From an uncultured Anaerolineae bacterium (GTDB taxonomy: Bacteria; Chloroflexota; Anaerolineae; Anaerolineales; Villigracilaceae), in NCBI GenBank assembly GCA_903854805.1, contig CAINXK010000061.1:1-8256 (forward strand): a stretch of DNA of 8,256 nucleotides. Reading direction: 5' to 3'. The notes beneath the pieces are model-generated. The model ran no database searches. It was not told where the DNA came from and was given only the letters and a program-made list of their open reading frames with translations. Positions 1 to 6,021 of this stretch are shown here, piece after piece (the stretch's first letter is position 1; each line of letters starts with the position of its first letter). Made by a program: the position numbers and the translations under genes.

Positions 1-2
1 AC

Positions 3-308
3 CTGGTTCAGTTCATGCAGATGCCGGATACTGCCACCGAGATCGCTATGAGCAGGGGAAAAACACCTATCCGCTCGGATGCCACTTTCAAGAGTGACGT
101 TCCCTCGATCGCGGAACCTCTGGCTGCAGCCCGCAAGTTCGGTTCTTACGATCCCTATTTCACCAATGGCGTTCCTTGTAATTATGGTGATGTTCGCACA
201 GCATGGGCTGAGACTCGCCAGGCTTTCTGGCAGGATAAAGCCGATGTCCAGGCTCTGTTGGATGCTTTTGTAGAGCGCGCGAATGGAATTGTAACCAGCT
301 GCCCGTAA
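3..308 (+). CDS. Sugar ABC transporter substrate-binding protein, C-terminal fragment (5' end outside window)
   Basis: The reading frame is open from the first bases of the window and ends at TAA 306-308, so this is the last ~101 residues of a longer protein. The segment reads as the C-terminal lobe of a family 1 extracellular solute-binding protein: a 'GKTPIRSDA' stretch, then 'AEPLAAARKFG', an aromatic-rich turn, and a closing amphipathic helix (QALLDAFVERANGIV) of the kind that ends many CUT1 binding proteins. The protein would capture a sugar or oligosaccharide outside the membrane and deliver it to the two permeases that follow. That role rests mainly on position, since binding protein-permease-permease is the standard CUT1 order. 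Internal ATGs at 15 and 21 are not the true start. Signal peptide and lipobox cannot be seen. Ligand unknown. Confidence 0.8.
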   Translation: MVQFMQMPDTATEIAMSRGKTPIRSDATFKSDVPSIAEPLAAARKFGSYDPYFTNGVPCNYGDVRTAWAETRQAFWQDKADVQALLDAFVERANGIVTSCP

Positions 309-353
309 TAAGTAGTTTTGAAGATCAAACCGTAACAATTTAGACTAATTATT

Positions 354-421
354 GAGCCCAGGTTGTTCAGTGCAATGTCCCGGTATCGATCGGGACGGGG
401 TTTCTCTGGTAACCTGGGCTC
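354..421 (+). promoter_or_regulatory. Long stem with nested hairpin between binding protein and first permease
   Basis: An 11-base arm GAGCCCAGGTT (354-364) is exactly complementary to AACCTGGGCTC (411-421). Inside the loop a second stem pairs GTCCCG (377-382) with CGGGAC (391-396). A pyrimidine-rich stretch (TTTCTCGCTTCTT, 422-434) follows directly, then the permease Shine-Dalgarno. Placed just after the binding-protein stop, it could act as a leaky terminator or as a 3' RNA stabiliser giving more binding protein than permease, as REP elements do between malE and malF in enteric bacteria. The structure is seen; the function is inferred. The large loop makes it unlike a textbook intrinsic terminator. 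Confidence 0.6.
377..396. repeat. Small palindrome, copy 1 of a pair found before each permease gene
   Basis: GTCCCG and CGGGAC form a 6-bp inverted repeat around an 8-base centre (GTATCGAT). A near-copy lies at 1449-1467, also upstream of a permease gene. With one gap the two cores match at about 16 of 19 positions. This copy is nested inside the larger stem at 354-421. It could be an operator, a dispersed repetitive element or an RNA hairpin. Confidence 0.5.
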
Positions 422-438
422 TTTCTCGCTTCTTAGAC

Positions 439-443
439 AGGAG
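439..443 (+). promoter_or_regulatory. Ribosome binding site fixing the GTG start of the first permease
   Basis: AGGAG lies 10 bases before GTG 454-456. It is the only strong Shine-Dalgarno near the beginning of this gene. A frame extending upstream to a TTG at 352 would run through the stem structure and add 34 residues unlike a permease N-terminus, so GTG 454 is preferred. Confidence 0.75.
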
Positions 444-453
444 TTTCGGATTA

Positions 454-1350
454 GTGACAAAATTCCAGGTATTTGTGAAGGAATTCCGAAAAGGATGGAC
501 GGGCTATTTATTTATTGCGCCTGGATATATTGCATTTATTGCCTTTATGCTGATCCCAATTCTATTTGCAATCAGCCTGTCATTTTACAAAACCACCTTT
601 AATTTTAGCGCCCGCCAATTTGTTGGTTTTGATCAGTACATATTACTTAGTAAAGATCTGATTTTTAGGCAGGCACTCAAGAACACGATCAATTACACAC
701 TGGTGATTGTGCCTTTAACAGTTCTAATTGCTCTCTTTGTTGCATTACTAATTGAACCGTTAGGGCCCAAGCTGCAAGGCTTCTTCCGAGGCGCTTTCTA
801 TCTTCCCGGAGTGGCCGGCGGTGTGGTTTTATCGGTTGTTTATTTGTGGATATTTAATCCCACTTACGGATTACTCAATTATGTTCTTGAGTTGTTTGGT
901 ATTGAGCCGGTCCTGTGGCTGGCGACTGTGCCTCACAGTTTTCAGGCAGTCTGCGCGGTTGTCCTGACCTTCACCATTGGGCAACCAATCATCCTTTTTC
1001 TGGCGGGTCTGGCGGGTATTTCTCAGGACATATTGGACGCTGCTACCGTTGATGGCGCAAATAGTTTTCAAAAAACACTTTTTATTCGGTTGCCTCTGCT
1101 TCGCCCGGTTCTACTTTTTGTGTTGGCCACTCAGATAATTCAGGTTTTTCAACTCTGGGAAGTTATTTATATGGTTACGGGGGGGGGACCCTTCAATAGC
1201 AGCACATCCTTGGTTTTCCTAATTTTCCAGACAGCCTTTGTCGGGTCAGGTAATTACGGAAAAGCATCTGCCATTGGGGTAGTTCTCATGGTGATCATTA
1301 TGGTGTTTACATTTGTGCAGCTAAAATTTTGGAATCAGAATGATATTTGA
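454..1350 (+). CDS. Sugar ABC transporter permease, MalF/UgpA-like (CUT1)
   Basis: A 298-residue integral membrane subunit of a CUT1 sugar importer, one half of the transmembrane channel. About six hydrophobic segments are visible (near residues 17-41, 82-100, 114-134, 163-185, 218-237 and 268-292). The EAA loop that docks the ATPase is clear at about 190-216 (DAATVDGAN, then F and a LPLL end). The TGGGP motif common in MalF-type permeases is at 242-246. The GTG start at 454 is set by AGGAG at 439-443 and gives the usual family length of about 290-300 residues. Codons for TGGGP contain a run of nine G (1179-1187), but the frame is intact. The gene follows the binding protein and precedes the partner permease. 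The substrate cannot be read from the sequence. Confidence 0.93.
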   Translation: MTKFQVFVKEFRKGWTGYLFIAPGYIAFIAFMLIPILFAISLSFYKTTFNFSARQFVGFDQYILLSKDLIFRQALKNTINYTLVIVPLTVLIALFVALLIEPLGPKLQGFFRGAFYLPGVAGGVVLSVVYLWIFNPTYGLLNYVLELFGIEPVLWLATVPHSFQAVCAVVLTFTIGQPIILFLAGLAGISQDILDAATVDGANSFQKTLFIRLPLLRPVLLFVLATQIIQVFQLWEVIYMVTGGGPFNSSTSLVFLIFQTAFVGSGNYGKASAIGVVLMVIIMVFTFVQLKFWNQNDI

Positions 1351-1376
1351 CAGTAATTCTTGGCCTAGCCCATAAC
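1347..1376 (+). promoter_or_regulatory. Possible sigma70-type promoter for the second permease and downstream genes
   Basis: TTGACA (1347-1352), a perfect -35 consensus, overlaps the stop codon of the first permease. CATAAC (1371-1376), four of six matches to TATAAT, follows after an 18-base spacer. The gap to the next start is unusually long for paired permease genes, leaving room for a separate transcript. Weak -10 box; chance occurrence is possible. Confidence 0.3.
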
Positions 1377-1418
1377 AGGTTCTTTTTTCATGCATCAAAA
1401 GGGAAAAGATCGGAACCT
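1377..1418 (+). other. Weak inverted repeat in the gap between the two permeases
   Basis: AGGTTC (1377-1382) can pair with GAACCT (1413-1418) across a 30-base loop. Inside it, a T run (1383-1388) could add pairs with AAAA (1404-1407). A second small stem (TCTGA 1427-1431 with TCAGA 1439-1443) follows. These may fold in the mRNA leader of the second permease, but they are short and AT-rich, and I would not assign a function. Confidence 0.25.
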
Positions 1419-1448
1419 TGAGATTATCTGAAAATTAATCAGAATGAT

Positions 1449-1467
1449 ATCCCGTATGGTTCGGGAC
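1449..1467. repeat. Small palindrome, copy 2, before the second permease gene
   Basis: TCCCG (1450-1454) and CGGGA (1462-1466) form a 5-bp inverted repeat, and the whole core resembles the copy at 377-396 (about 16 of 19 positions with one gap). It ends only 6 bases before the AGGAG ribosome site (1474-1478), close enough to affect translation as an RNA hairpin or transcription as a binding site. Confidence 0.45.
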
Positions 1468-1489
1468 AAAACCAGGAGTACAAAAAACG

Positions 1490-2380
1490 ATGTCGAAACA
1501 GACAAATACAGAGGATGCTTACCAGCTGGCAGTTGAAAAAACAACGCGACTGTTGGGTTATTTCTTGCTGACCGTGCTGGCCGCCACCTTTCTCTTACCA
1601 CTTTATTGGATGTTTACAGGTTCCCTCAAACTGCAAAGCGTAACAATGGCTTTGCCGCCAGAGATTTTTCCAAGCCAACCCACCCTTGAAAACTGGATCC
1701 GGCTTTTCACCGGGCCCTGGCCGATCTGGCGCTGGGTGTTGAATAGTGTTGCAGTTTCTCTGATTACCGTTGTCCTGGTGCTGATCGTCAGCACCCTGAC
1801 CGGCTATGGTTTTGGTAAGAAGAAATTTCCCGGGTCGAATGTTCTCTTTTTTATCCTCTTGGCGACGATGTTCCTGCCCAACCAGGTCATGCTGATCCCG
1901 CTCTTTTTGCTGGTGCGAACGCTGCACCTGACATCCACCACGCTTGGTACATACTTTGCCATGGCCATGCCGATGATTTCATCACCTTTTGGCATTTTTC
2001 TCATTAAACAATTTTGTAGCAATATTCCGGATGAATTGTTGGATGCAGCCCGGATTGATGGTGCCTCCGAATGGGGTGTCTTTCGGCTGATCGTGTTGCC
2101 CTTGTTGAAACCTGCCCTGGCGGCATTGTCGATTTTTACATTCAACCAATCTTGGAATTATTTCATGTGGCACATGGTTCTTGCATCAAATAAGTTGCAA
2201 TATACCATTCCAGTGGGAATTTCGACGATCTCGCGCACCCCCGCGGTTGGAAAAGAGATCACAAATATTGGGCTGACGATGGCGGGTGGTTCTTTTGGCG
2301 CGTTGTTTATGATCATTTTGTTTGTCTCTTTTCAGCAGTATTTTATTAAAGGCATTACGTTTGGCGCTGTAAAAGAATAA
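1490..2380 (+). CDS. Sugar ABC transporter permease, MalG/UgpE-like (CUT1)
   Basis: The second membrane subunit of the CUT1 importer, 296 residues, expected to pair with the 454-1350 product. About six hydrophobic helices are visible (near 21-43, 84-106, 118-141, 150-172, 203-218 and 264-282). The EAA loop is at about 180-206 (ELLDAARIDGAS, then F and VLPLLKPAL). The C-terminus FQQYFIKGITFGAVKE is the classic MalG-type ending (QRYFVKGxTxGAVKG in relatives). The ATG start is preceded by AGGAG at 1474-1478 with an 11-base spacer. Unlike most permease pairs, which overlap or nearly touch, it is 139 bases from its partner. It ends 14 bases before the symporter gene, whose AAGGAG begins in its stop codon. 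No ATPase gene accompanies the pair in this window. Confidence 0.94.
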   Translation: MSKQTNTEDAYQLAVEKTTRLLGYFLLTVLAATFLLPLYWMFTGSLKLQSVTMALPPEIFPSQPTLENWIRLFTGPWPIWRWVLNSVAVSLITVVLVLIVSTLTGYGFGKKKFPGSNVLFFILLATMFLPNQVMLIPLFLLVRTLHLTSTTLGTYFAMAMPMISSPFGIFLIKQFCSNIPDELLDAARIDGASEWGVFRLIVLPLLKPALAALSIFTFNQSWNYFMWHMVLASNKLQYTIPVGISTISRTPAVGKEITNIGLTMAGGSFGALFMIILFVSFQQYFIKGITFGAVKE

Positions 2381-2394
2381 GGAGTCCGGCAGTC

Positions 2395-3783
2395 ATGACT
2401 ATCGCAAAAGAAGGTCTCTCACGACGCACCAAGCTGATGTACGGAGCTGGGGATGCGGGCATTAACCTGGCAGACACCATGGTTGGGCTGTTGTTCGCAA
2501 TATTCTTGACCGATGTGGTCGGTCTGCGCCCGGGTTTGGCCGCGTTGGTGATATTTGTCGGCCGCACATTCGATTACATCAATGACCCAATCATCGGTTA
2601 TCTTTCTGATCGAACCCGCAGCCGTTGGGGACGGCGACGGCCTTTCATCCTGTTCGGTATGCTGCCATTTGCGTTAGTTTATATGCTGCTCTGGTGGATC
2701 CCGCCCTTTAGTACACAGATGGGTCTCGCAATTTATTATGGCTTAGCCTTCGTGCTCTACGATACCATGGCAACCGTTCTTTACATGCCGTATTTTGCGC
2801 TGACACCTGAGTTGACATCAGATTACGACGAGCGCACCAGCCTGACCACCTACAGAATGGTTTTCTCCACACTCGGTGCAATGATTGCCTTTGTTGTTCC
2901 GCTTGCAATTATTGGCACCATGAATCCGGAAAGTGCCGGGCGTGTCATGACAGTTGGTGCCGCTGTGGCGTTCCTGAGTATCCTTCCCATGCTGGCTGTT
3001 TTCTTTGGAACTCGCGAACGTGCAGAATACCAGGATCAGGAACAGCCGGGTATCAAGGCTTCCGTTCTTGCGGCTATTAATAACAAACCCTTTTTATATG
3101 CCACGGGCATTTTCCTGTTTGGCTGGACTGCCCTGGATGTCACTCAAGCCACTTTGCTGTATTTTCTCAAATACCGTTTAAATCTTGAACAAAATTATGA
3201 TCTTGTCTTCGGCTTGTTATTCGTTGCCGCACTGGTCTCTCTGCCATTTTGGAACTGGGTCGCGAGTCACTGGGACAAGCAAAAAGCAATTGTTTTTGGG
3301 ATGCTTTTCCTGTCTGTTTCGATCATTGGGATGGGTTTTATGAACCCAGAATGGGGTCTGCCGCTTGTCCTGGTGTTTAGCAGCCTGGTTGGCTTTGGTT
3401 TGGGCGCAATTCAGGTTCTAACCTGGTCCATGATCCCAGATGCAGTGGAATGGGATGAACTAAAAACAGGGCAGCGCCATGAAGGCATGTTCTACAGCCT
3501 GGTTCAAACCATGCGTAAGATTGGTTCATCGCTATCACTTCCGTTTGTACTTTTGATGCTGGAGTGGACGGGCTATGTAGCCAATGCACCCGTCCAACCA
3601 CGCAGCACAATTCTCGGTATTCAGGCGCTGATTGGCCCAATACCGGCTGTGTTCCTGCTGGTAGGTATCATTTTTGCATCGCGTTACCCATTGAATCGCA
3701 AAGTGTTTGAGCAGGTGCGTGCTGAACTTGCAAAACGTCGTGCGGGAGAGCCTTCCCAGGATTCTGCGCAGGGCAAGGTTTAG
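2395..3783 (+). CDS. GPH family sugar:cation symporter (MFS_2 type)
   Basis: A 462-residue inner-membrane transporter of the glycoside-pentoside-hexuronide:cation symporter family (MelB/XylP/UidB relatives), which takes up glycosides or sugar acids with H+ or Na+. Diagnostic motifs: FDYINDPIIGYLSDRTRSRWGRRRPF at about 59-84 (D64-P65, G68, D72-R73-T74-R75, R80-R81-R82-P83) and the later DAVEWDELKTGQRHEGMFYS region at 349-368. Roughly twelve hydrophobic segments span the chain, with a charged C-terminal tail. The ATG start is supported by AAGGAG at 2379-2384, 10 bases upstream. It sits directly behind an ABC importer, so the locus may carry two different import routes, possibly for a polymer fragment and its released monomer or acid. 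The product could instead export a pathway product. Family assignment is firm; substrate is unknown. Confidence 0.93.
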   Translation: MTIAKEGLSRRTKLMYGAGDAGINLADTMVGLLFAIFLTDVVGLRPGLAALVIFVGRTFDYINDPIIGYLSDRTRSRWGRRRPFILFGMLPFALVYMLLWWIPPFSTQMGLAIYYGLAFVLYDTMATVLYMPYFALTPELTSDYDERTSLTTYRMVFSTLGAMIAFVVPLAIIGTMNPESAGRVMTVGAAVAFLSILPMLAVFFGTRERAEYQDQEQPGIKASVLAAINNKPFLYATGIFLFGWTALDVTQATLLYFLKYRLNLEQNYDLVFGLLFVAALVSLPFWNWVASHWDKQKAIVFGMLFLSVSIIGMGFMNPEWGLPLVLVFSSLVGFGLGAIQVLTWSMIPDAVEWDELKTGQRHEGMFYSLVQTMRKIGSSLSLPFVLLMLEWTGYVANAPVQPRSTILGIQALIGPIPAVFLLVGIIFASRYPLNRKVFEQVRAELAKRRAGEPSQDSAQGKV

Positions 3784-3784
3784 C

Positions 3785-5062
3785 ATGAAGGTTCGGTTCG
3801 AGATCAGCCTGGGATTGGTGTTCATTACAGGCGTCGGATTTCTGGCGATTGGTTTTTATGCCACGCCCTGGGTGCTCAGGCTGGTTGCCAGCGCTATCGG
3901 GCTTGTGGTCCTGCTGCCGGCCTTGCTGTTGCTGGTTTGGCTGCTGGAGGCAAAGCGAAAGCGCATTATCACAGATCTGCGGATGGAAACGTGGATTGTT
4001 GCTGACGATGGTGAGCATAACGCTTTTACTGACATGCTTATCTGGCAGGATGATTTTTGGTTGGTGTATGTTTCATCGCCATCTCATTTTGCGAGCAAAA
4101 AGAGTCGCGTGGTCCTGCTGCGCTCCAGCGATGCGCGCAACTGGCAGGAAGTTAAAAAATTTGATGGCGCCGGGCAGGATATCCGTGATCCAAAATTGGG
4201 AATTATCCAGGGCCAATTGTTTTTGTATGCGCTGCTAAACAAGCAGTTTGATCCTGCGCCATATCAGACAATCGCTGCTCATAGCAAAAACGGCCTGGAT
4301 TGGACACCCTTTGAAGTCGTTATGGCCGAAGGTTGGTTGTTAGGACGCTCGATTACCCAGGATGATATGGCCTGGTACGCACCTGCGCACCATATCGATC
4401 AGGGTACTGTTGTAGTATTGCGCTCAAACGATGGCCTCGATTGGAATATCCAGAGCACAATATTTACCGGTAACGATGAGCATGCAGATGAAACAGCGCT
4501 CCATTTCTTAAAAGATGGCGGCATGGTTGCAGTCTCGCGGCTGGAAGCAGGCAGCGCGATTTTTGGAAGTGAAAAGGCCGCCACGTTGATCTCAACCACA
4601 GCGCCGCCCTTCCAGACCTGGGCTCAGTTAGCTCGTAACACCGATAACCGCCTGGATAGCCCGAACCTTTTCAGCGTCAATGACAAGCTTTACGTGGTGG
4701 GCAGGTTTCAGCCTCGCTTGAATAGTGCGGCACGAAATGTGAAAAATTCAAATTCCCGGAATGGATTAGGGCTGATATTTACAAAGCAGCAAGGAAACGG
4801 GTCAGCATTCAGTCAGAAAAGAACTGCAGTTTTTCTGGTTGATGAGAAAACTGGTAACCTGATGCACCTGACGGATTTGCCCAGTGCCGGAGATACGGCA
4901 TACGCTGGCGTTGCGATCAAGGATGAAAAGCTTTTCATCAGTTATTACACCAGCGATCCGTATAGAGATTACCCCTGGCTTTTAGGGATGCTGCTTCCCA
5001 GCCGAATTCAAATATCGATGCTTGATTTGGTAAACCTACAGACTCAAAAGGATGAAAGATGA
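3785..5062 (+). CDS. Membrane-anchored sialidase-like (BNR) beta-propeller protein
   Basis: A 425-residue protein with two adjacent hydrophobic helices (about 9-28 and 31-54), the cluster KRKR at 57-60, then a beta-propeller. Asp-box-like repeats occur at 114-120 (SSDARNW), 167-173 (SKNGLDW) and 214-220 (SNDGLDW), about 50 residues apart as in propeller blades. Other conserved-looking elements are HNAFTD (78-83), RDP (134-136), HADET (233-237), DSPNLF (291-296), GDTAYAG (369-375) and SYYTS (386-390). These recall sialidase-superfamily proteins often labelled exo-alpha-sialidase in Planctomycetes and similar bacteria; the acidic residues are candidates for catalysis. ATG 3785 lies one base after the symporter stop with AAGG at 3775-3778; an upstream in-frame start at 3707 would overlap the symporter heavily. 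Enzyme activity is unproven, and true sialidase activity is doubtful without a recognisable arginine triad. Confidence 0.72.
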   Translation: MKVRFEISLGLVFITGVGFLAIGFYATPWVLRLVASAIGLVVLLPALLLLVWLLEAKRKRIITDLRMETWIVADDGEHNAFTDMLIWQDDFWLVYVSSPSHFASKKSRVVLLRSSDARNWQEVKKFDGAGQDIRDPKLGIIQGQLFLYALLNKQFDPAPYQTIAAHSKNGLDWTPFEVVMAEGWLLGRSITQDDMAWYAPAHHIDQGTVVVLRSNDGLDWNIQSTIFTGNDEHADETALHFLKDGGMVAVSRLEAGSAIFGSEKAATLISTTAPPFQTWAQLARNTDNRLDSPNLFSVNDKLYVVGRFQPRLNSAARNVKNSNSRNGLGLIFTKQQGNGSAFSQKRTAVFLVDEKTGNLMHLTDLPSAGDTAYAGVAIKDEKLFISYYTSDPYRDYPWLLGMLLPSRIQISMLDLVNLQTQKDER

Positions 5063-5985
5063 AAGATCTTGGCCCAGTTATTCCCATCGTGACACCTTGT
5101 ACTCCAGACGGAAATTTGGATTTGGATGGCTTCCGATCTGTTTGTAATGAAATGTTGGAAGTTGGTTGTAAAGGCATCTTCATTGCGGGAACCACCGGTC
5201 GTGGTCCATGGTTCAGTCTAAGCGAACGTGCCCGGTTGTGCCGCACAGCTGCAGATCAAATCAGGGCTACTGTGCCATTGTTTGCAGGCTGCACATCATC
5301 CGGGCTGCCTGGGATGCTCGAGAATGCGCGCGCGATGGCTGATTCTGGCGCTCAGGTTGCTGTTGCGACCGTTCCGACCTATTTTCACTATAACCAGGTC
5401 GAAATTGAAACAGTCTATTCAAAATTTGCGGATGCCAGCCCACTGCCGGTTATCGTGTACGACATCCCCGAATTTACAAATGTGAAACTTGCAGATGACA
5501 TGGTTTTACGCCTGGCCCGGCACGGCAACATTATCGGTTTCAAAGATTCCAGCGCTGACCTGGAACGCTTCAAGGGTCTTGTGGATGCTTTGCAATCGTA
5601 TCCTGATTTTTACCTTATGCAAGGCAAGGAAAACCTGATCGCCGAGTCTATACGCATGGGTGCTTCTGGCTTTATTGTCAGTTTGATGCACATTGATCCA
5701 CTCCCATTTACTGCTGTCTACCGGGCTGTCCGGGCGGGTAATTTTCAATTGGCAGAATCCATCCAGGTCGAGATCAACAAAGTCATTCAGCTGGTCAAGG
5801 AAAGCATCGAGAAGCGACCAGAATCGTCGACTCTGTTTCACATGCTTAATTATGCTCTTCAGAAGCGGGGTGTCTGCAAAAATATACTGCTGGACCACGA
5901 TGATAAAGCGCCAGCCTGGGTTATTGAAAATGCACAGCGGGCAATTGAATTGTGCCTGGCTGCCGCTGCGTTACCACAAAACTGA
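5059..5985 (+). CDS. DapA/NanA superfamily lyase or aldolase (not a true DapA)
   Basis: A 308-residue class I aldolase of the dihydrodipicolinate synthase/N-acetylneuraminate lyase superfamily, a cytoplasmic TIM barrel. Visible hallmarks: VTP near the N-terminus (11-13), GTTG (44-47) for binding the keto-acid carboxylate, the catalytic tyrosine Y134 in VYDIPEFTN, and the Schiff-base lysine K162 in GFKDSS. The arginine that follows the tyrosine in lysine-pathway DapA (YNVPSRT, R138 in E. coli) is replaced by Phe139, and the usual GTTGE reads GTTGR. This argues for a sugar-acid or sialic-acid-like keto acid rather than aspartate semialdehyde. Its ATG overlaps the propeller stop (ATGA, 5059-5062), implying translational coupling; AAGGA at 5048-5052 is the ribosome site. 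Possible roles include 2-keto-3-deoxy acid aldolase, dehydratase or N-acylneuraminate lyase; I cannot choose between them. Confidence 0.85.
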   Translation: MKDLGPVIPIVTPCTPDGNLDLDGFRSVCNEMLEVGCKGIFIAGTTGRGPWFSLSERARLCRTAADQIRATVPLFAGCTSSGLPGMLENARAMADSGAQVAVATVPTYFHYNQVEIETVYSKFADASPLPVIVYDIPEFTNVKLADDMVLRLARHGNIIGFKDSSADLERFKGLVDALQSYPDFYLMQGKENLIAESIRMGASGFIVSLMHIDPLPFTAVYRAVRAGNFQLAESIQVEINKVIQLVKESIEKRPESSTLFHMLNYALQKRGVCKNILLDHDDKAPAWVIENAQRAIELCLAAAALPQN

Positions 5986-6021
5986 AATTTTCTATTTCAT
6001 CATCATATAAGGAGCTGTTAA

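Noticed and set aside
315..330. Small hairpin GTTTTGA/TCAAAC after the binding-protein stop
   Set aside because: Short, AT-rich, with a bulge and a 3-base loop; not distinguishable from chance.
352..453. Upstream extension of the first permease from a TTG at 352
   Set aside because: It runs through the stem structure, encodes residues unlike a permease N-terminus, and has no ribosome site; GTG 454 with AGGAG fits better.
3707..3784. Upstream in-frame start for the propeller protein inside the symporter gene
   Set aside because: It would overlap the symporter by 77 bases; ATG 3785 sits one base after the symporter stop and gives a normal membrane-anchor N-terminus.
5986..6021. Gap before the aminotransferase as a possible promoter
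   Set aside because: Only 36 bases, with a strong ribosome site but no convincing -35/-10 pair.
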